The notes: generated by a model from the letters alone, not told the origin. Positions 1 to 7,238 are shown, numbered from the stretch's first letter. The stretch: 64,000 nucleotides of DNA from Devosia ureilytica (GCF_024273195.1 NZ_JAMZCU010000002.1:186001-250000), one strand, 5' to 3'. Numbers and translations are program-made.

Positions 1-1071
1 ATCGTCACCGGCTGCGCCGCCCAGACCGAGGCCCGCAGCTTTGGCGACATGGACGAGGTCGACCTGGTCATCGGCAATGCCGACAAGCTCAAGGCCGAAA
101 GCTATGCGCCAATGGTCTTTGGCAAGCCCCTCAACGACAAGGTGCAGGTCAACGACATCATGAGCGTGCGCGAAACCGCCGGGCACCTCATCGAGGGCAT
201 GGACGGCCGCACCCGCGCTTTCGTGCAGGTGCAAAACGGCTGCGACCACCGCTGCACCTTCTGCATCATCCCCTTTGGCCGCGGCCCCTCGCGCTCCGTG
301 CCCATGGGCCTGGTTGTCGAGCAGATCAAAAAGCTCGTCGCCAATGGCTATGGGGAAGTGGTGCTCACCGGCGTCGACATTACCTCCTATGGCCCCGACC
401 TGCCCGGCGCCCCGACCCTGGGCATGCTCACCCAAGCCATCCTCAAACATGTCCCCGACCTGCCCCGGCTGCGCATCTCCTCCATCGACAGCATCGAGAC
501 CGATCCGGCGCTCTACGAGGCTGTCGCCGACCAGCGCCTGATGCCGCATCTGCATCTGTCGCTCCAATCGGGCGACGATATGATTTTAAAGCGCATGAAG
601 CGCCGCCACCTGCGCGACGACGCCCTCGCCATCATCGCAAAGCTGCGCAGGTTGCGCCCCGATATGGTCTTTGGCGCCGACATCATTGCCGGTTTCCCCA
701 CGGAAACAGACAGCATGTTTGAAAATTCGCTCAGCTTTATCACCGAGGCGAACCTGACCTATATCCACGCTTTCCCCTTTTCCCCGCGCCCCGGCACGCC
801 TGCCGCGCTCATGCCGCAGGTGGACAAATCCGTGGCGCGCCAGCGTGCCAGCCGGCTGCGGGCGGCGGGCGAAAAACAGGCCTCGGACTTCTATGCCTCG
901 CGCCTGGGCAAGATCGAAACGGCACTCTTTGAAAACACCGGCCTCGGCCGCACCGAACACTATGCGCCGGTGCGCGTTGCCCATTCAAAACCCGGCGACC
1001 TGCTCCGGGTCCGCATTACCGGGCTGGGCGCGGAGGGCCTTATCGGCGAAGCGCTGCGCGTCGCGGCCTAA
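1..1071 (+). CDS. mtaB: MtaB, tRNA-t6A37 methylthiotransferase (5' end outside window)
   Basis: Radical-SAM methylthiotransferase that adds a methylthio group to N6-threonylcarbamoyladenosine-37 of ANN-decoding tRNAs. The reading frame is open from base 1 (IVTGCAAQTEA...), so the N-terminus and part of the UPF0004 domain are cut off by the window edge. The radical-SAM cluster motif CDHRCTFC is at about 241-264. Downstream come the SAM-barrel stretch with LSLQSGDD and a C-terminal TRAM-like part. The stop codon is immediately followed by a dispersed repeat, then ftsY on the same strand. In related genomes mtaB precedes ftsY, so the family call is secure; only the start is missing. Confidence 0.95.
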   Translation: MVTGCAAQTEARSFGDMDEVDLVIGNADKLKAESYAPMVFGKPLNDKVQVNDIMSVRETAGHLIEGMDGRTRAFVQVQNGCDHRCTFCIIPFGRGPSRSVPMGLVVEQIKKLVANGYGEVVLTGVDITSYGPDLPGAPTLGMLTQAILKHVPDLPRLRISSIDSIETDPALYEAVADQRLMPHLHLSLQSGDDMILKRMKRRHLRDDALAIIAKLRRLRPDMVFGADIIAGFPTETDSMFENSLSFITEANLTYIHAFPFSPRPGTPAALMPQVDKSVARQRASRLRAAGEKQASDFYASRLGKIETALFENTGLGRTEHYAPVRVAHSKPGDLLRVRITGLGAEGLIGEALRVAA

Positions 1072-1072
1072 A

Positions 1073-1173
1073 GCGCTTCGGGCAAAAGTGGCAACGGTTT
1101 TGCGGTTCGGAAGCGCTATAAAACAAGGACTTGGAGCGGTTCAACGGTTCGACGAAACGGTGAAATGCTCTAG
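1073..1173. repeat. Dispersed intergenic repeat, family A, copy 1
   Basis: About 100 bp between mtaB and ftsY, containing the imperfect palindrome core GCAAAAGTGGCAACGGTTTT and ending TGAAATGCTCTAG. It aligns over nearly its whole length with 16774-16873, and its core matches 30601-30673. Elements with the core GCAAAAGTGG...CCGGTTTTGCG are common between genes in Hyphomicrobiales. Function unknown. Confidence 0.8.
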
Positions 1174-1224
1174 GGGCAATCAAACGCGTGGCCGAGGGCG
1201 CCACATGAAGGGTACTGAACCAGT

Positions 1225-2409
1225 ATGACCGAGAAGAAACCGGGCTTTTTCAAGCGCCTCTTCGGCAACCAGCCTGCGCCCGCCGCGCCGCCCGAAACCC
1301 TGCCGGAAACCCCGATCACGCCCGACGCCGTGCCACCGGTGCCCGAACCCGAGCCAGAGCCCACCCCGGCTCCGGCCGAGCCCGATCACCCGCCCCCGCC
1401 CGGCCCGCCTGAAACCACGCCCGACTATATCGAAGACGTTGAAGACGCGCTTGCCGCCCCGCCGCAACCAGTCTCTGCGCCCGAGCAGCCACGTCAGGGC
1501 TGGTTTGCCCGTCTCGCCTCCGGCCTTCGGCGCTCGTCCGACAATCTCTCTACCTCGATCACCTCGGTCTTCACCAAGCGCAAGCTTGATGCGGCCATGC
1601 TTGATGAGCTGGAAGATGTGCTGATCCAGGCCGACTTGGGCGTCGATACCGCCATGGCCATCACCGACACCCTCCGTCGCGACCGTTTCGACAAGGACGT
1701 GTCGGGCGAAGACGTGCGCGCCGTACTTGCCGCCGAGGTCGAAAGGGTGCTCGCGCCCGTCGCTGCTCCCCTTGTCATCGACACCAACAAAAAGCCCTTC
1801 ATCATCCTGATGATCGGGGTCAATGGCTCGGGCAAGACCACCACCATCGGCAAGCTGGCGCAGAAATTCGCCGCCGAAGGCCGCTCGGTCATGCTGGCCG
1901 CCGGCGACACCTTCCGCGCCGCAGCCATCGAGCAATTGCAGATATGGGGCCAGCGCACCGGCGCGCCGGTCATCGCCAGGCCGGCCGGCTCCGATGCCTC
2001 GGGCCTCGCCTTCGATGCCGTGACCCAGGCAAAAGCCGAAGGCCGCGACGTGCTCATCATCGACACCGCCGGGCGCCTGCAGAACCGCGACGAGTTGATG
2101 AACGAGCTCGAAAAGGTCATCCGCGTCATCAAGAAGCTCGACCCCGAGGCGCCCCACGCCACCCTTCTCACCCTCGACGCCACCACCGGCCAAAACGCCC
2201 TGAAACAGGTCGAAATTTTTGGGGCTCGCGCCGGCGTCACCGGCTTGGTCATGACCAAGCTCGACGGCACCGCCCGCGGCGGCATCCTCGTCGCCATCGC
2301 CAGGAAGTTTGGCCTGCCGGTGCATTTCATCGGCGTTGGCGAAGGCGTCGGCGATCTCGAGCCCTTTGAGGCACAGGATTTTGCTAGGGCTATCGCCGGA
2401 GGTGAGTAG
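1225..2409 (+). CDS. ftsY: FtsY, signal recognition particle receptor GTPase
   Basis: Membrane-associated GTPase (394 aa) that docks SRP-ribosome complexes at the translocon. The N-terminal ~100 residues are an acidic, proline-rich A region (repeated PEPEP). The NG domain follows: G1 GVNGSGKTTT near residue 198, AAGDTFRAAA, G3 DTAGR near 282, and TKLDG near 342. The ATG at 1225 is the first in-frame start after the repeat. It follows mtaB on the same strand. Normally yciB (ispZ) comes next, but here a reverse-transcriptase island intervenes. Confidence 0.97.
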   Translation: MTEKKPGFFKRLFGNQPAPAAPPETLPETPITPDAVPPVPEPEPEPTPAPAEPDHPPPPGPPETTPDYIEDVEDALAAPPQPVSAPEQPRQGWFARLASGLRRSSDNLSTSITSVFTKRKLDAAMLDELEDVLIQADLGVDTAMAITDTLRRDRFDKDVSGEDVRAVLAAEVERVLAPVAAPLVIDTNKKPFIILMIGVNGSGKTTTIGKLAQKFAAEGRSVMLAAGDTFRAAAIEQLQIWGQRTGAPVIARPAGSDASGLAFDAVTQAKAEGRDVLIIDTAGRLQNRDELMNELEKVIRVIKKLDPEAPHATLLTLDATTGQNALKQVEIFGARAGVTGLVMTKLDGTARGGILVAIARKFGLPVHFIGVGEGVGDLEPFEAQDFARAIAGGE

Positions 2410-2476
2410 TCCTAGTGTGTGCTAGCGACGACGAAACTGAAGGTATTTGCACCGCTACAATTCGTCGGCGCGCTAG

Positions 2477-3514
2477 TCAGAATGGGGCGTCCACATTTTC
2501 AGTTTCGCTGCGTAAGCTTCTCTTCAGCGTAAGCTCGAAGTACCTGATCTCGGCTGCCCTCTGCCGCAGATTTCGTTCTTGCCTCAAAGAATTCATCTGG
2601 TCGGCAGCTTTCTTACCCGAAGTAGAAGATGGTCCTGCTACGTAGCGTAGGGTCCCAAGGAGCGAAAGTAGCCGCAAACTCATCGCGTCTTTTTCGTCTC
2701 TCGACACCGCGCGATGGTATTGCTCCCAATGCTCTCGAATCCGGAGATGCAGTGAGTTCGGCGCTACCAAATTGCTCCCAACAACGCCCACGCCCGTGAT
2801 GAAGACAGGTCGATTTCCTAACCGGTATTTGACATCGTGGCTTTTCAGGCCATGTCTGCGGACAATCTCACGGACCGAAGTAAGCAAGGAACCTGGCACA
2901 AACTGACCAGAAATCGTGAGGTCATCAACCCAGACCGAGTACATTAGTCCCTGCGTATCACAGAGCGACGCGATCTCATCGAACATGCCTCGATGGACTA
3001 AACTGCAAAGCACCGGAGTCAACGGTGAACCGAAGGAAACCTTTCCATCGACGGTGACGAGATGCGTCAATAGTCCGGCCACATCTTCGTACATGTTCAA
3101 CTCCTCCACGAACCACCGTTTGACCATTCGGTCCGTAGTGGAGGGGTAGAACTGCTTAAGATCGAGGGTTAGAAACTGTCTTTGCCCGAGATGATGCGCG
3201 GCGTTATCGCGCTGGCTGCGATTCTTGCGGGGGCTAAAAAGGTAACTTGGTTGCTTAATCTTATTGAGGTGGAATTTTAGCCGCTCGTGAACTCCACGTA
3301 GCCGGCTCTCTGGGTATGCAAGTTGGCGAATTTTTCCCTTTTTCCCAGTCTTGACCTCGCGTCGTACAATAAAATTTTCCTTGTAGTTCACGAGCCTGCG
3401 CAGGTCGTCTCGAGATTCTCCAACTAAAGATGCAAGGTCGCGCTGGGTTGGCCGGTGAGAAATGGGTGATCGCGCGAGGTCATAGCGCTCAATTGAGGAC
3501 CGCTTAGGAAGCAT
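2477..3514 (-). CDS. Retron-type reverse transcriptase with WVDD active site
   Basis: Predicted RNA-directed DNA polymerase, 345 aa when started at the ATG at 3514. That ATG overlaps the XRE stop by 11 nt; a longer frame to 3649 lies inside the XRE gene and is not favoured. Visible RT motifs: NAAHH at residues 104-108 (matches retron region X, NAxxH); motif A LTLDLKQFYPS with Asp118; GSPLTPVL in place of the usual QGxPTSP; catalytic WVDD at 195-198 instead of YADD; FITGVGV at 238-244, matching the retron region Y VTG position. All three catalytic aspartates are present. No maturase or endonuclease domain follows, which argues against a group II intron. The gene is visibly more A/T-rich than its neighbours, suggesting transfer. 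Assignment to a numbered retron or UG type is not possible by eye. Confidence 0.85.
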   Translation of the reverse strand: MLPKRSSIERYDLARSPISHRPTQRDLASLVGESRDDLRRLVNYKENFIVRREVKTGKKGKIRQLAYPESRLRGVHERLKFHLNKIKQPSYLFSPRKNRSQRDNAAHHLGQRQFLTLDLKQFYPSTTDRMVKRWFVEELNMYEDVAGLLTHLVTVDGKVSFGSPLTPVLCSLVHRGMFDEIASLCDTQGLMYSVWVDDLTISGQFVPGSLLTSVREIVRRHGLKSHDVKYRLGNRPVFITGVGVVGSNLVAPNSLHLRIREHWEQYHRAVSRDEKDAMSLRLLSLLGTLRYVAGPSSTSGKKAADQMNSLRQERNLRQRAAEIRYFELTLKRSLRSETENVDAPF

Positions 3515-3830
3515 CCGCAATTTCCTTAGGGGCCAATAATTCGAGCAGCGACAGAACGCGCGGCGCGACGATAAGCTTTCCCTTGGTCTTAACGGGTTGG
3601 TCTTGAAGCTCTTCTGCAAAAAACAAGAGCTGAGACATCCGTACATCAAATTTCGAGCTGTAACGCTCCAACACTTCCATGGTTACTGACTTTGTGCCGC
3701 TCTCTATCTCCGAAATAGTCGACTGAGATAGTTCAAGTGCGGACGCCAAATGATTTTGCGACAATCCTAGATACAACCGTAGCAGGCGGAGGGCATCGTT
3801 GATCATTGGTCGCTTAGGTACTTCCATCAT
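3504..3830 (-). CDS. XRE-family helix-turn-helix protein, RT partner
   Basis: Small DNA-binding protein (108 aa) encoded just upstream of the reverse transcriptase in the same operon, with an 11-nt overlap. Residues ~12-68 form a Cro/C1-type HTH (LGLSQNHLASALELSQSTIS followed by EIESG). The last ~40 residues have no recognised domain. The start at 3830 (tandem ATG ATG) is preceded by a strong Shine-Dalgarno GGAAGGAG 6 nt away. Likely roles are autoregulation of the operon, possibly through the 17-bp dyad at 4264-4280, or a structural partner of the RT complex. Some retron families carry an HTH partner. The role is inferred; the fold is clear. Confidence 0.85.
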   Translation of the reverse strand: MMEVPKRPMINDALRLLRLYLGLSQNHLASALELSQSTISEIESGTKSVTMEVLERYSSKFDVRMSQLLFFAEELQDQPVKTKGKLIVAPRVLSLLELLAPKEIADAS

Positions 3831-3863
3831 CTTACTCCTTCCGGCTATTTTCGAGGTCGCCGC

Positions 3864-3998
3864 TCACTCCCGATCTGAAACCCAGATCCAGAAACGAACA
3901 ATGTAGTAGGCTACCTGGCCGATCCCCACGATCAGCTTCCAGAGCCGAACGTGATGAAGCCAGCGACGCCGCCGCTGATGATGATCTTTAGAGCTCAT
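3864..3998 (-). CDS. Putative 44-aa basic/hydrophobic peptide of the RT locus
   Basis: Short ORF, too small for usual gene callers, read codon by codon on the minus strand: ATG at 3998, TGA at 3866-3864, 33 nt before the XRE start. The N-terminus is strongly basic (MSSKDHHQRRRRW). Residues ~19-40 are hydrophobic and aromatic (LWKLIVGIGQVAYYIVRF...), compatible with membrane association. A good Shine-Dalgarno, AGAGGA, lies 8 nt before the ATG and falls inside a predicted stem (4008-4053) that could mask it. Basic head, hydrophobic tail and occluded ribosome site recall small membrane toxins, but no homologue is recognised. The same bases can also fold as RNA (stems 3872-3888 and 3909-3946), so it could instead be part of a non-coding RNA. 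Confidence 0.5.
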   Translation of the reverse strand: MSSKDHHQRRRRWLHHVRLWKLIVGIGQVAYYIVRFWIWVSDRE

Positions 3999-4007
3999 TT
4001 CGAAAGT

Positions 4008-4053
4008 CCTCTGGTTCCGCCGACAGAATTACCGGCGCCCGTAGATCCAGAGG
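4008..4053 (-). promoter_or_regulatory. Stem-loop that can sequester the Shine-Dalgarno of the 44-aa ORF
   Basis: Bases 4008-4014 (CCTCTGG on +) pair with 4047-4053 (CCAGAGG). Inside, 4018-4022 (CGCCG) pairs with 4033-4037 (CGGCG). In the minus-strand transcript the outer stem contains the AGAGGA ribosome site of the small ORF. This suggests translational control, or simply part of a structured RNA. Confidence 0.4.
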
Positions 4054-4222
4054 TGCTGTTCAGCGACGTTTGACCTCGAACATGCCGCACCCGGGCCCGA
4101 CGGGTGCGGCGCGTACGCCACGGCCCCTGCCAGACACGGGATTGAGACGGAAGCAAATACGCGCTTCCACAGGGCTCCAGGCCCCACACTTCGACGGGTT
4201 CAGCGAATGAGCAATCACCACA
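4054..4222 (-). ncRNA. Structured leader upstream of the RT operon (candidate msr-msd region)
   Basis: Region between the predicted transcription start (~4222) and the small ORF. It holds a perfect 10-bp hairpin, 4084-4093 with 4101-4110 (GCCGCACCCG, 7-nt loop), and a 6-bp hairpin 4149-4154/4163-4168. Inverted pairs 4072-4080 and 3850-3858 (9 bp) could act as retron a1/a2 arms enclosing about 213 nt, which would then include the small ORF. By a rough count such a 9-bp pair is not rare by chance in 400 nt, so this is weak. Retrons normally carry the msr-msd RNA upstream of the RT. No listed ORF of 60 codons or more here looks coding. Confidence 0.35.
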
Positions 4223-4228
4223 ATTGGA

Positions 4229-4257
4229 TACATAGAGTCGCCGGATGGATAAGTCAA
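4229..4257 (-). promoter_or_regulatory. Sigma70-type promoter for the RT operon
   Basis: On the minus strand TTGACT (4257-4252), a 17-nt spacer, then TATGTA (4234-4229). The -35 is near consensus and the -10 partial. Predicted start is near 4222. Placed to transcribe leader, small ORF, XRE and RT. Confidence 0.5.
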
Positions 4258-4263
4258 ATAAAT

Positions 4264-4280
4264 TATCGCCTCAGGCGATA
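4264..4280. promoter_or_regulatory. Perfect 17-bp dyad, candidate operator
   Basis: TATCGCCT-C-AGGCGATA is a perfect palindrome around one central base. With one mismatch per arm it extends to 4261-4283. It lies just upstream of the -35 box of the RT-operon promoter, centred about 50 bp before the predicted start. The adjacent XRE protein is the obvious candidate binder. From 4281 to the yciB start at 4437 nothing else was recognised. Confidence 0.5.
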
Positions 4281-4436
4281 TTTGATCGCGTCGGAAACTT
4301 TGCGCCTAGGAATGGCCCCGACGACCGAGGCGTCCCACACCCCACCCCCAGCCAAATTCTGACCACTCTTGTCCGCTAAGCGCTTGCATCGGGGCTAAGC
4401 TGCCATCACATTGGCCGCAACGCTACGGAACCAAGC

Positions 4437-5051
4437 ATGACCGACAAAGCCGAACCCGAACTCAATTGGGATGAGTTGAGACCCCAGATCATCAAACTGG
4501 TGCTCGAACTGGGCCCGCTGGTGATTTTCTTCATCATGAATGGTCGCGCCGACATCTTTGTCGCCACGGCCTGGTTCATGGCGGCCATGGCCATTTCGCT
4601 GGCGCTAAGCTGGCTCATCCTGAAAAAAATCGCCGTCATGCCGCTGGTCACCGGCGTCGTGGTGCTGGTCTTTGGTGGGCTGACGCTCTGGCTGCAGGAC
4701 GACACCTTCATCAAGATCAAGCCCACCATCACCAATACGCTTTTTGCCTCGGTGCTGCTGGGCGGCCTGCTCTTTGGCCAATCGCTGCTGAAATATGTGT
4801 TTGGCGACGTATACAAGCTTCGCCCCGAAGGCTGGTGGAAGCTGACGCTGAACTGGGGCCTGTTCTTTGTGGTGCTGGCGGTGCTCAACGAAGTGGTCTG
4901 GCGCACCACGACCACCGATTTCTGGGTGGCTTTCAAGGTCTGGGCGATCATGCCGCTGACCGTGATTTTCTCCATGACCCAGCTGCCGCTGCTCAATAAA
5001 TACGCGCCGGCGGAACCGGCAAAGGCCCCGCCGGTCGTGGTCGAAAGTTAA
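4437..5051 (+). CDS. yciB: YciB/IspZ inner-membrane septation-type protein
   Basis: Polytopic inner-membrane protein (204 aa) of the YciB/septation protein A family, linked to cell-envelope and division functions in enterobacteria. Hydrophobic helices cover roughly residues 20-37, 42-62, 66-88, 100-120, 138-155 and 165-185. The motif FGDVYKLRPEGWWKLTLNWG is characteristic. The usual alphaproteobacterial neighbour upstream is ftsY; here it is separated from it by the RT island. The 3' end overlaps the convergent DUF1761 gene by 4 nt. Confidence 0.92.
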   Translation: MTDKAEPELNWDELRPQIIKLVLELGPLVIFFIMNGRADIFVATAWFMAAMAISLALSWLILKKIAVMPLVTGVVVLVFGGLTLWLQDDTFIKIKPTITNTLFASVLLGGLLFGQSLLKYVFGDVYKLRPEGWWKLTLNWGLFFVVLAVLNEVVWRTTTTDFWVAFKVWAIMPLTVIFSMTQLPLLNKYAPAEPAKAPPVVVES

Positions 5052-5449
5052 CCGAACAGCCCGATCACCACGCCCTGGATCACCAGCACACCCAGGATGT
5101 GCAGGCCATCGATAATGGTCAGGGACCATTTCATGCCTTCGTAGCGGTGGTTCATGATCAATGTGGTGATCACAAAACCCAGCCACAGATGCACGCCGAC
5201 CAATACGGCATTGGCGATAGTGACCTCGCCCATGATCGCAATGGTGAACAGCGCCACGAAAAAGGCCATGACCAGCTCGACCAGCGCCGACCAGATGAAC
5301 GGCGTATTGCCGACCTGAAGCTGATCCTTGGTCTTGCCCAGGGCGTTCATCCACTGCTTGGACAGACCCATGTACCAGACCGCCCCGAAGGCGAAGCTGG
5401 CCACGGTGGCCAGGATCACGGCCAGCCAGTTGACACCCAAATAGTTCAT
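5048..5449 (-). CDS. DUF1761 family membrane protein
   Basis: Small membrane protein of 133 aa with about four transmembrane helices, starting MNYLGVNWLAVILATVASFA and containing AVWYMGLSKQWM, typical of DUF1761. Function unknown. The ATG at 5449 is preceded by a GGGGGA ribosome site. Transcribed convergently to yciB with a 4-nt overlap. Confidence 0.85.
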   Translation of the reverse strand: MNYLGVNWLAVILATVASFAFGAVWYMGLSKQWMNALGKTKDQLQVGNTPFIWSALVELVMAFFVALFTIAIMGEVTIANAVLVGVHLWLGFVITTLIMNHRYEGMKWSLTIIDGLHILGVLVIQGVVIGLFG

Positions 5450-5513
5450 CTCAAATCCCCCTCGCTGCTATTGAGCCCGGGGAGTCTAGTCCTGCTTGAC
5501 ACCTTCGGGAAGC

Positions 5514-5948
5514 CTACAGCCCCGCCATCTTGCACAGCAGCGCCCATTCATCGTCGCGGACCTTGGACACCGAGAGCCGCGAGAGCTTGATCAGCTCGAT
5601 CTCGGCCAGTTCCGGCGTCGCCTTGATTTCAGCCAGGGTCACGGGGCGCTTGACCGGCCTGACCGATTGCACATCCACGCAATCCCACACCACTTCGCCC
5701 TTGGCATTAAGCTCGCCGGTGCTGTCGGGATGGGCGGGCGCCACGATCTTCATGATGCCCACGATCTCCTTGCCGATATTGGAATGGTAGAAAAACGCCT
5801 CGTCGCCGACCGCCATGGCCCGCATATTGTTGCGCGCCGCATAATTGCGCACGCCATGCCATTCCTCAGCCTCGCCTCTGGCCGTCTTGGCAACCAGGTC
5901 ATCGAAGGAGAAGACATCAGGCTCCGACTTCATCAGCCAATAGGCCAT
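5514..5948 (-). CDS. EVE domain protein
   Basis: 144-aa PUA-like EVE domain (thymocyte nuclear protein 1 type), a fold that in studied members binds modified bases. Diagnostic motifs: YWLMKSEPDVFSFDDL at the start, W-HGVRNYAARNNMRAM, GDEAFFYHSN and IVGIMKI. The start at 5948 lies 2 nt past the stop of the upstream YciI gene, so the two are probably translationally coupled in a gpsA-yciI-EVE run. Confidence 0.92.
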   Translation of the reverse strand: MAYWLMKSEPDVFSFDDLVAKTARGEAEEWHGVRNYAARNNMRAMAVGDEAFFYHSNIGKEIVGIMKIVAPAHPDSTGELNAKGEVVWDCVDVQSVRPVKRPVTLAEIKATPELAEIELIKLSRLSVSKVRDDEWALLCKMAGL

Positions 5949-5950
5949 GA

Positions 5951-6247
5951 TTATGCGAACTCCGCGCCGGAATTATTGATGGCAATGCGCCAGCGCTTGA
6001 CCTCATAGCTGGCAAAGACCCCCGCCGGCACGAACGGGTCGGCCGCGGCCATGGCCTGGGCTTCCTCCAGCGTCTCGGCCTCGAACACCACGATGGAGCC
6101 TTCGGGCTTTTCATCGGCATCGAGCAGGGCGCCGGCGAAAACCAGCTTCTTGCCCAGCGAATTGAGGTGTTCCAGATGCACCGGACGCGTATCGAGCCGC
6201 AGTTGCAGCGCACCCGGCGCGTCCTTGGCAATCATGGCAAAAAGCAT
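5951..6247 (-). CDS. YciI-like protein
   Basis: 98-aa ferredoxin-like-fold protein of the YciI family (MLFAMIAKDAPGAL..., RPVHLEHLNSLG, ending VKRWRIAIN). The conserved H at ~24 and D near 70 (AADPFVPAGVF) mark the proposed active site. Exact reaction unknown. It starts 1 nt after the gpsA stop and is followed after 2 nt by the EVE gene. Confidence 0.9.
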   Translation of the reverse strand: MLFAMIAKDAPGALQLRLDTRPVHLEHLNSLGKKLVFAGALLDADEKPEGSIVVFEAETLEEAQAMAAADPFVPAGVFASYEVKRWRIAINNSGAEFA

Positions 6248-6248
6248 T

Positions 6249-7238
6249 TCAGATTTCCCTCTTGAGCGGGCGGGACATCAGCCCCGCAACAATACTGGCA
6301 ATATCGGATGTGCCGGCGACCACCGCATCGACCGCATCGATCAGCGGCGCATCGACATTGAGGCTTTTCGCCAGCGCTGCGGCGACCGGCGCCGTCGCCA
6401 CGCCTTCGGCGAGCTTGGCGCCTGACGCAAGCACTTCGGCAGTCTGCCGACCGGCACCGAGCGCCATGCCGAACTGGTAATTGCGCGATTGCACCGAGGT
6501 GCAGGTCAACGCCAGATCCCCCAGCCCGGCCAGCCCCGTCAGCGTATGGGCCGAGCCGCCCATGGCCGTCACCATGCGCGCCATTTCGGCATAGCCGCGC
6601 GCAATCAGCGCCGCCCGGGCCGAGGCACCCAGATTGGCCCCTTCGACGGCGCCACAGGCCAGCGCATAGACATTCTTGAGCGCCCCGGCGATCTCGACCC
6701 CGATCCGGTCATCGGCCGCATAGGGCCGGAAGCTGGGGCCAGCGAGTGCCAACGCCAGGGCCGAGGTCTCACTGGCATCATCCCCGGCCAGCGTCACCGC
6801 CGTCGGCCGCCCCGCCGCCACATCGACGGCAAAGCTGGGACCCGACAGCACAAAACCAAGCGCCTCGGGCGCCATGTCGCGGAGAATTTCGCTCTGCCGG
6901 GCCAATGTCCCGGTCTCGAGCCCCTTGGCCGAAAGCACCACCGGCTTGCCGGCCAGCAGCGCCGGATCAAGGTCATTGAGTAGCGTACGCGTCGATTGCG
7001 CCGGCACCGCCAGAACAATGATATCGGCTTGCGCCAGTTGCGACATTGCCACGATGCGGCCGGACAGAACCTGCCCCGGCAGCGCAGCCTCGTTCATATG
7101 CGTCGCGTTGATCGCCTCAGCCTGCCTATTGGTCCGCACAACCAGCGCCACCGACCGGCCCGCCATGGCCGCAGCCTGGGCCAGCGCCGTACCCCAGGCC
7201 CCGCCCCCGATCACCGCAACTGTTTCAAGCCGCATCAT
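6249..7238 (-). CDS. gpsA: GpsA, NAD(P)+ glycerol-3-phosphate dehydrogenase
   Basis: Reduces dihydroxyacetone phosphate to sn-glycerol-3-phosphate for phospholipid synthesis. N-terminal Rossmann motif [13 protein letters not shown]; central LSAKGLE and LSGPSFA; C-terminal catalytic region [15 protein letters not shown] with the family lysine. 329 aa from the ATG at 7238, which has GAGGA 6 nt upstream and overlaps the tsaD stop by 14 nt. A TTG at 7244 is also in frame but less likely. The tsaD-gpsA-yciI-EVE order suggests one operon. Confidence 0.95.
   Translation of the reverse strand: MMRLETVAVIGGGAWGTALAQAAAMAGRSVALVVRTNRQAEAINATHMNEAALPGQVLSGRIVAMSQLAQADIIVLAVPAQSTRTLLNDLDPALLAGKPVVLSAKGLETGTLARQSEILRDMAPEALGFVLSGPSFAVDVAAGRPTAVTLAGDDASETSALALALAGPSFRPYAADDRIGVEIAGALKNVYALACGAVEGANLGASARAALIARGYAEMARMVTAMGGSAHTLTGLAGLGDLALTCTSVQSRNYQFGMALGAGRQTAEVLASGAKLAEGVATAPVAAALAKSLNVDAPLIDAVDAVVAGTSDIASIVAGLMSRPLKREI

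Noticed and set aside
2477..3649. Reverse transcriptase as a group II intron maturase
   Set aside because: No maturase X domain, HNH domain or intron domain V-like sequence is visible, and it overlaps an XRE gene in an operon.
4058..4206. 9-bp direct repeat GTTCAGCGA at 4058-4066 and 4198-4206
   Set aside because: Too short to distinguish from chance and not linked to another signal.
2410..4436. Direct-repeat attachment sites flanking the RT island
   Set aside because: Only a 7-bp CGACGAC match (near 2427 and 4319) was found, which is expected by chance.
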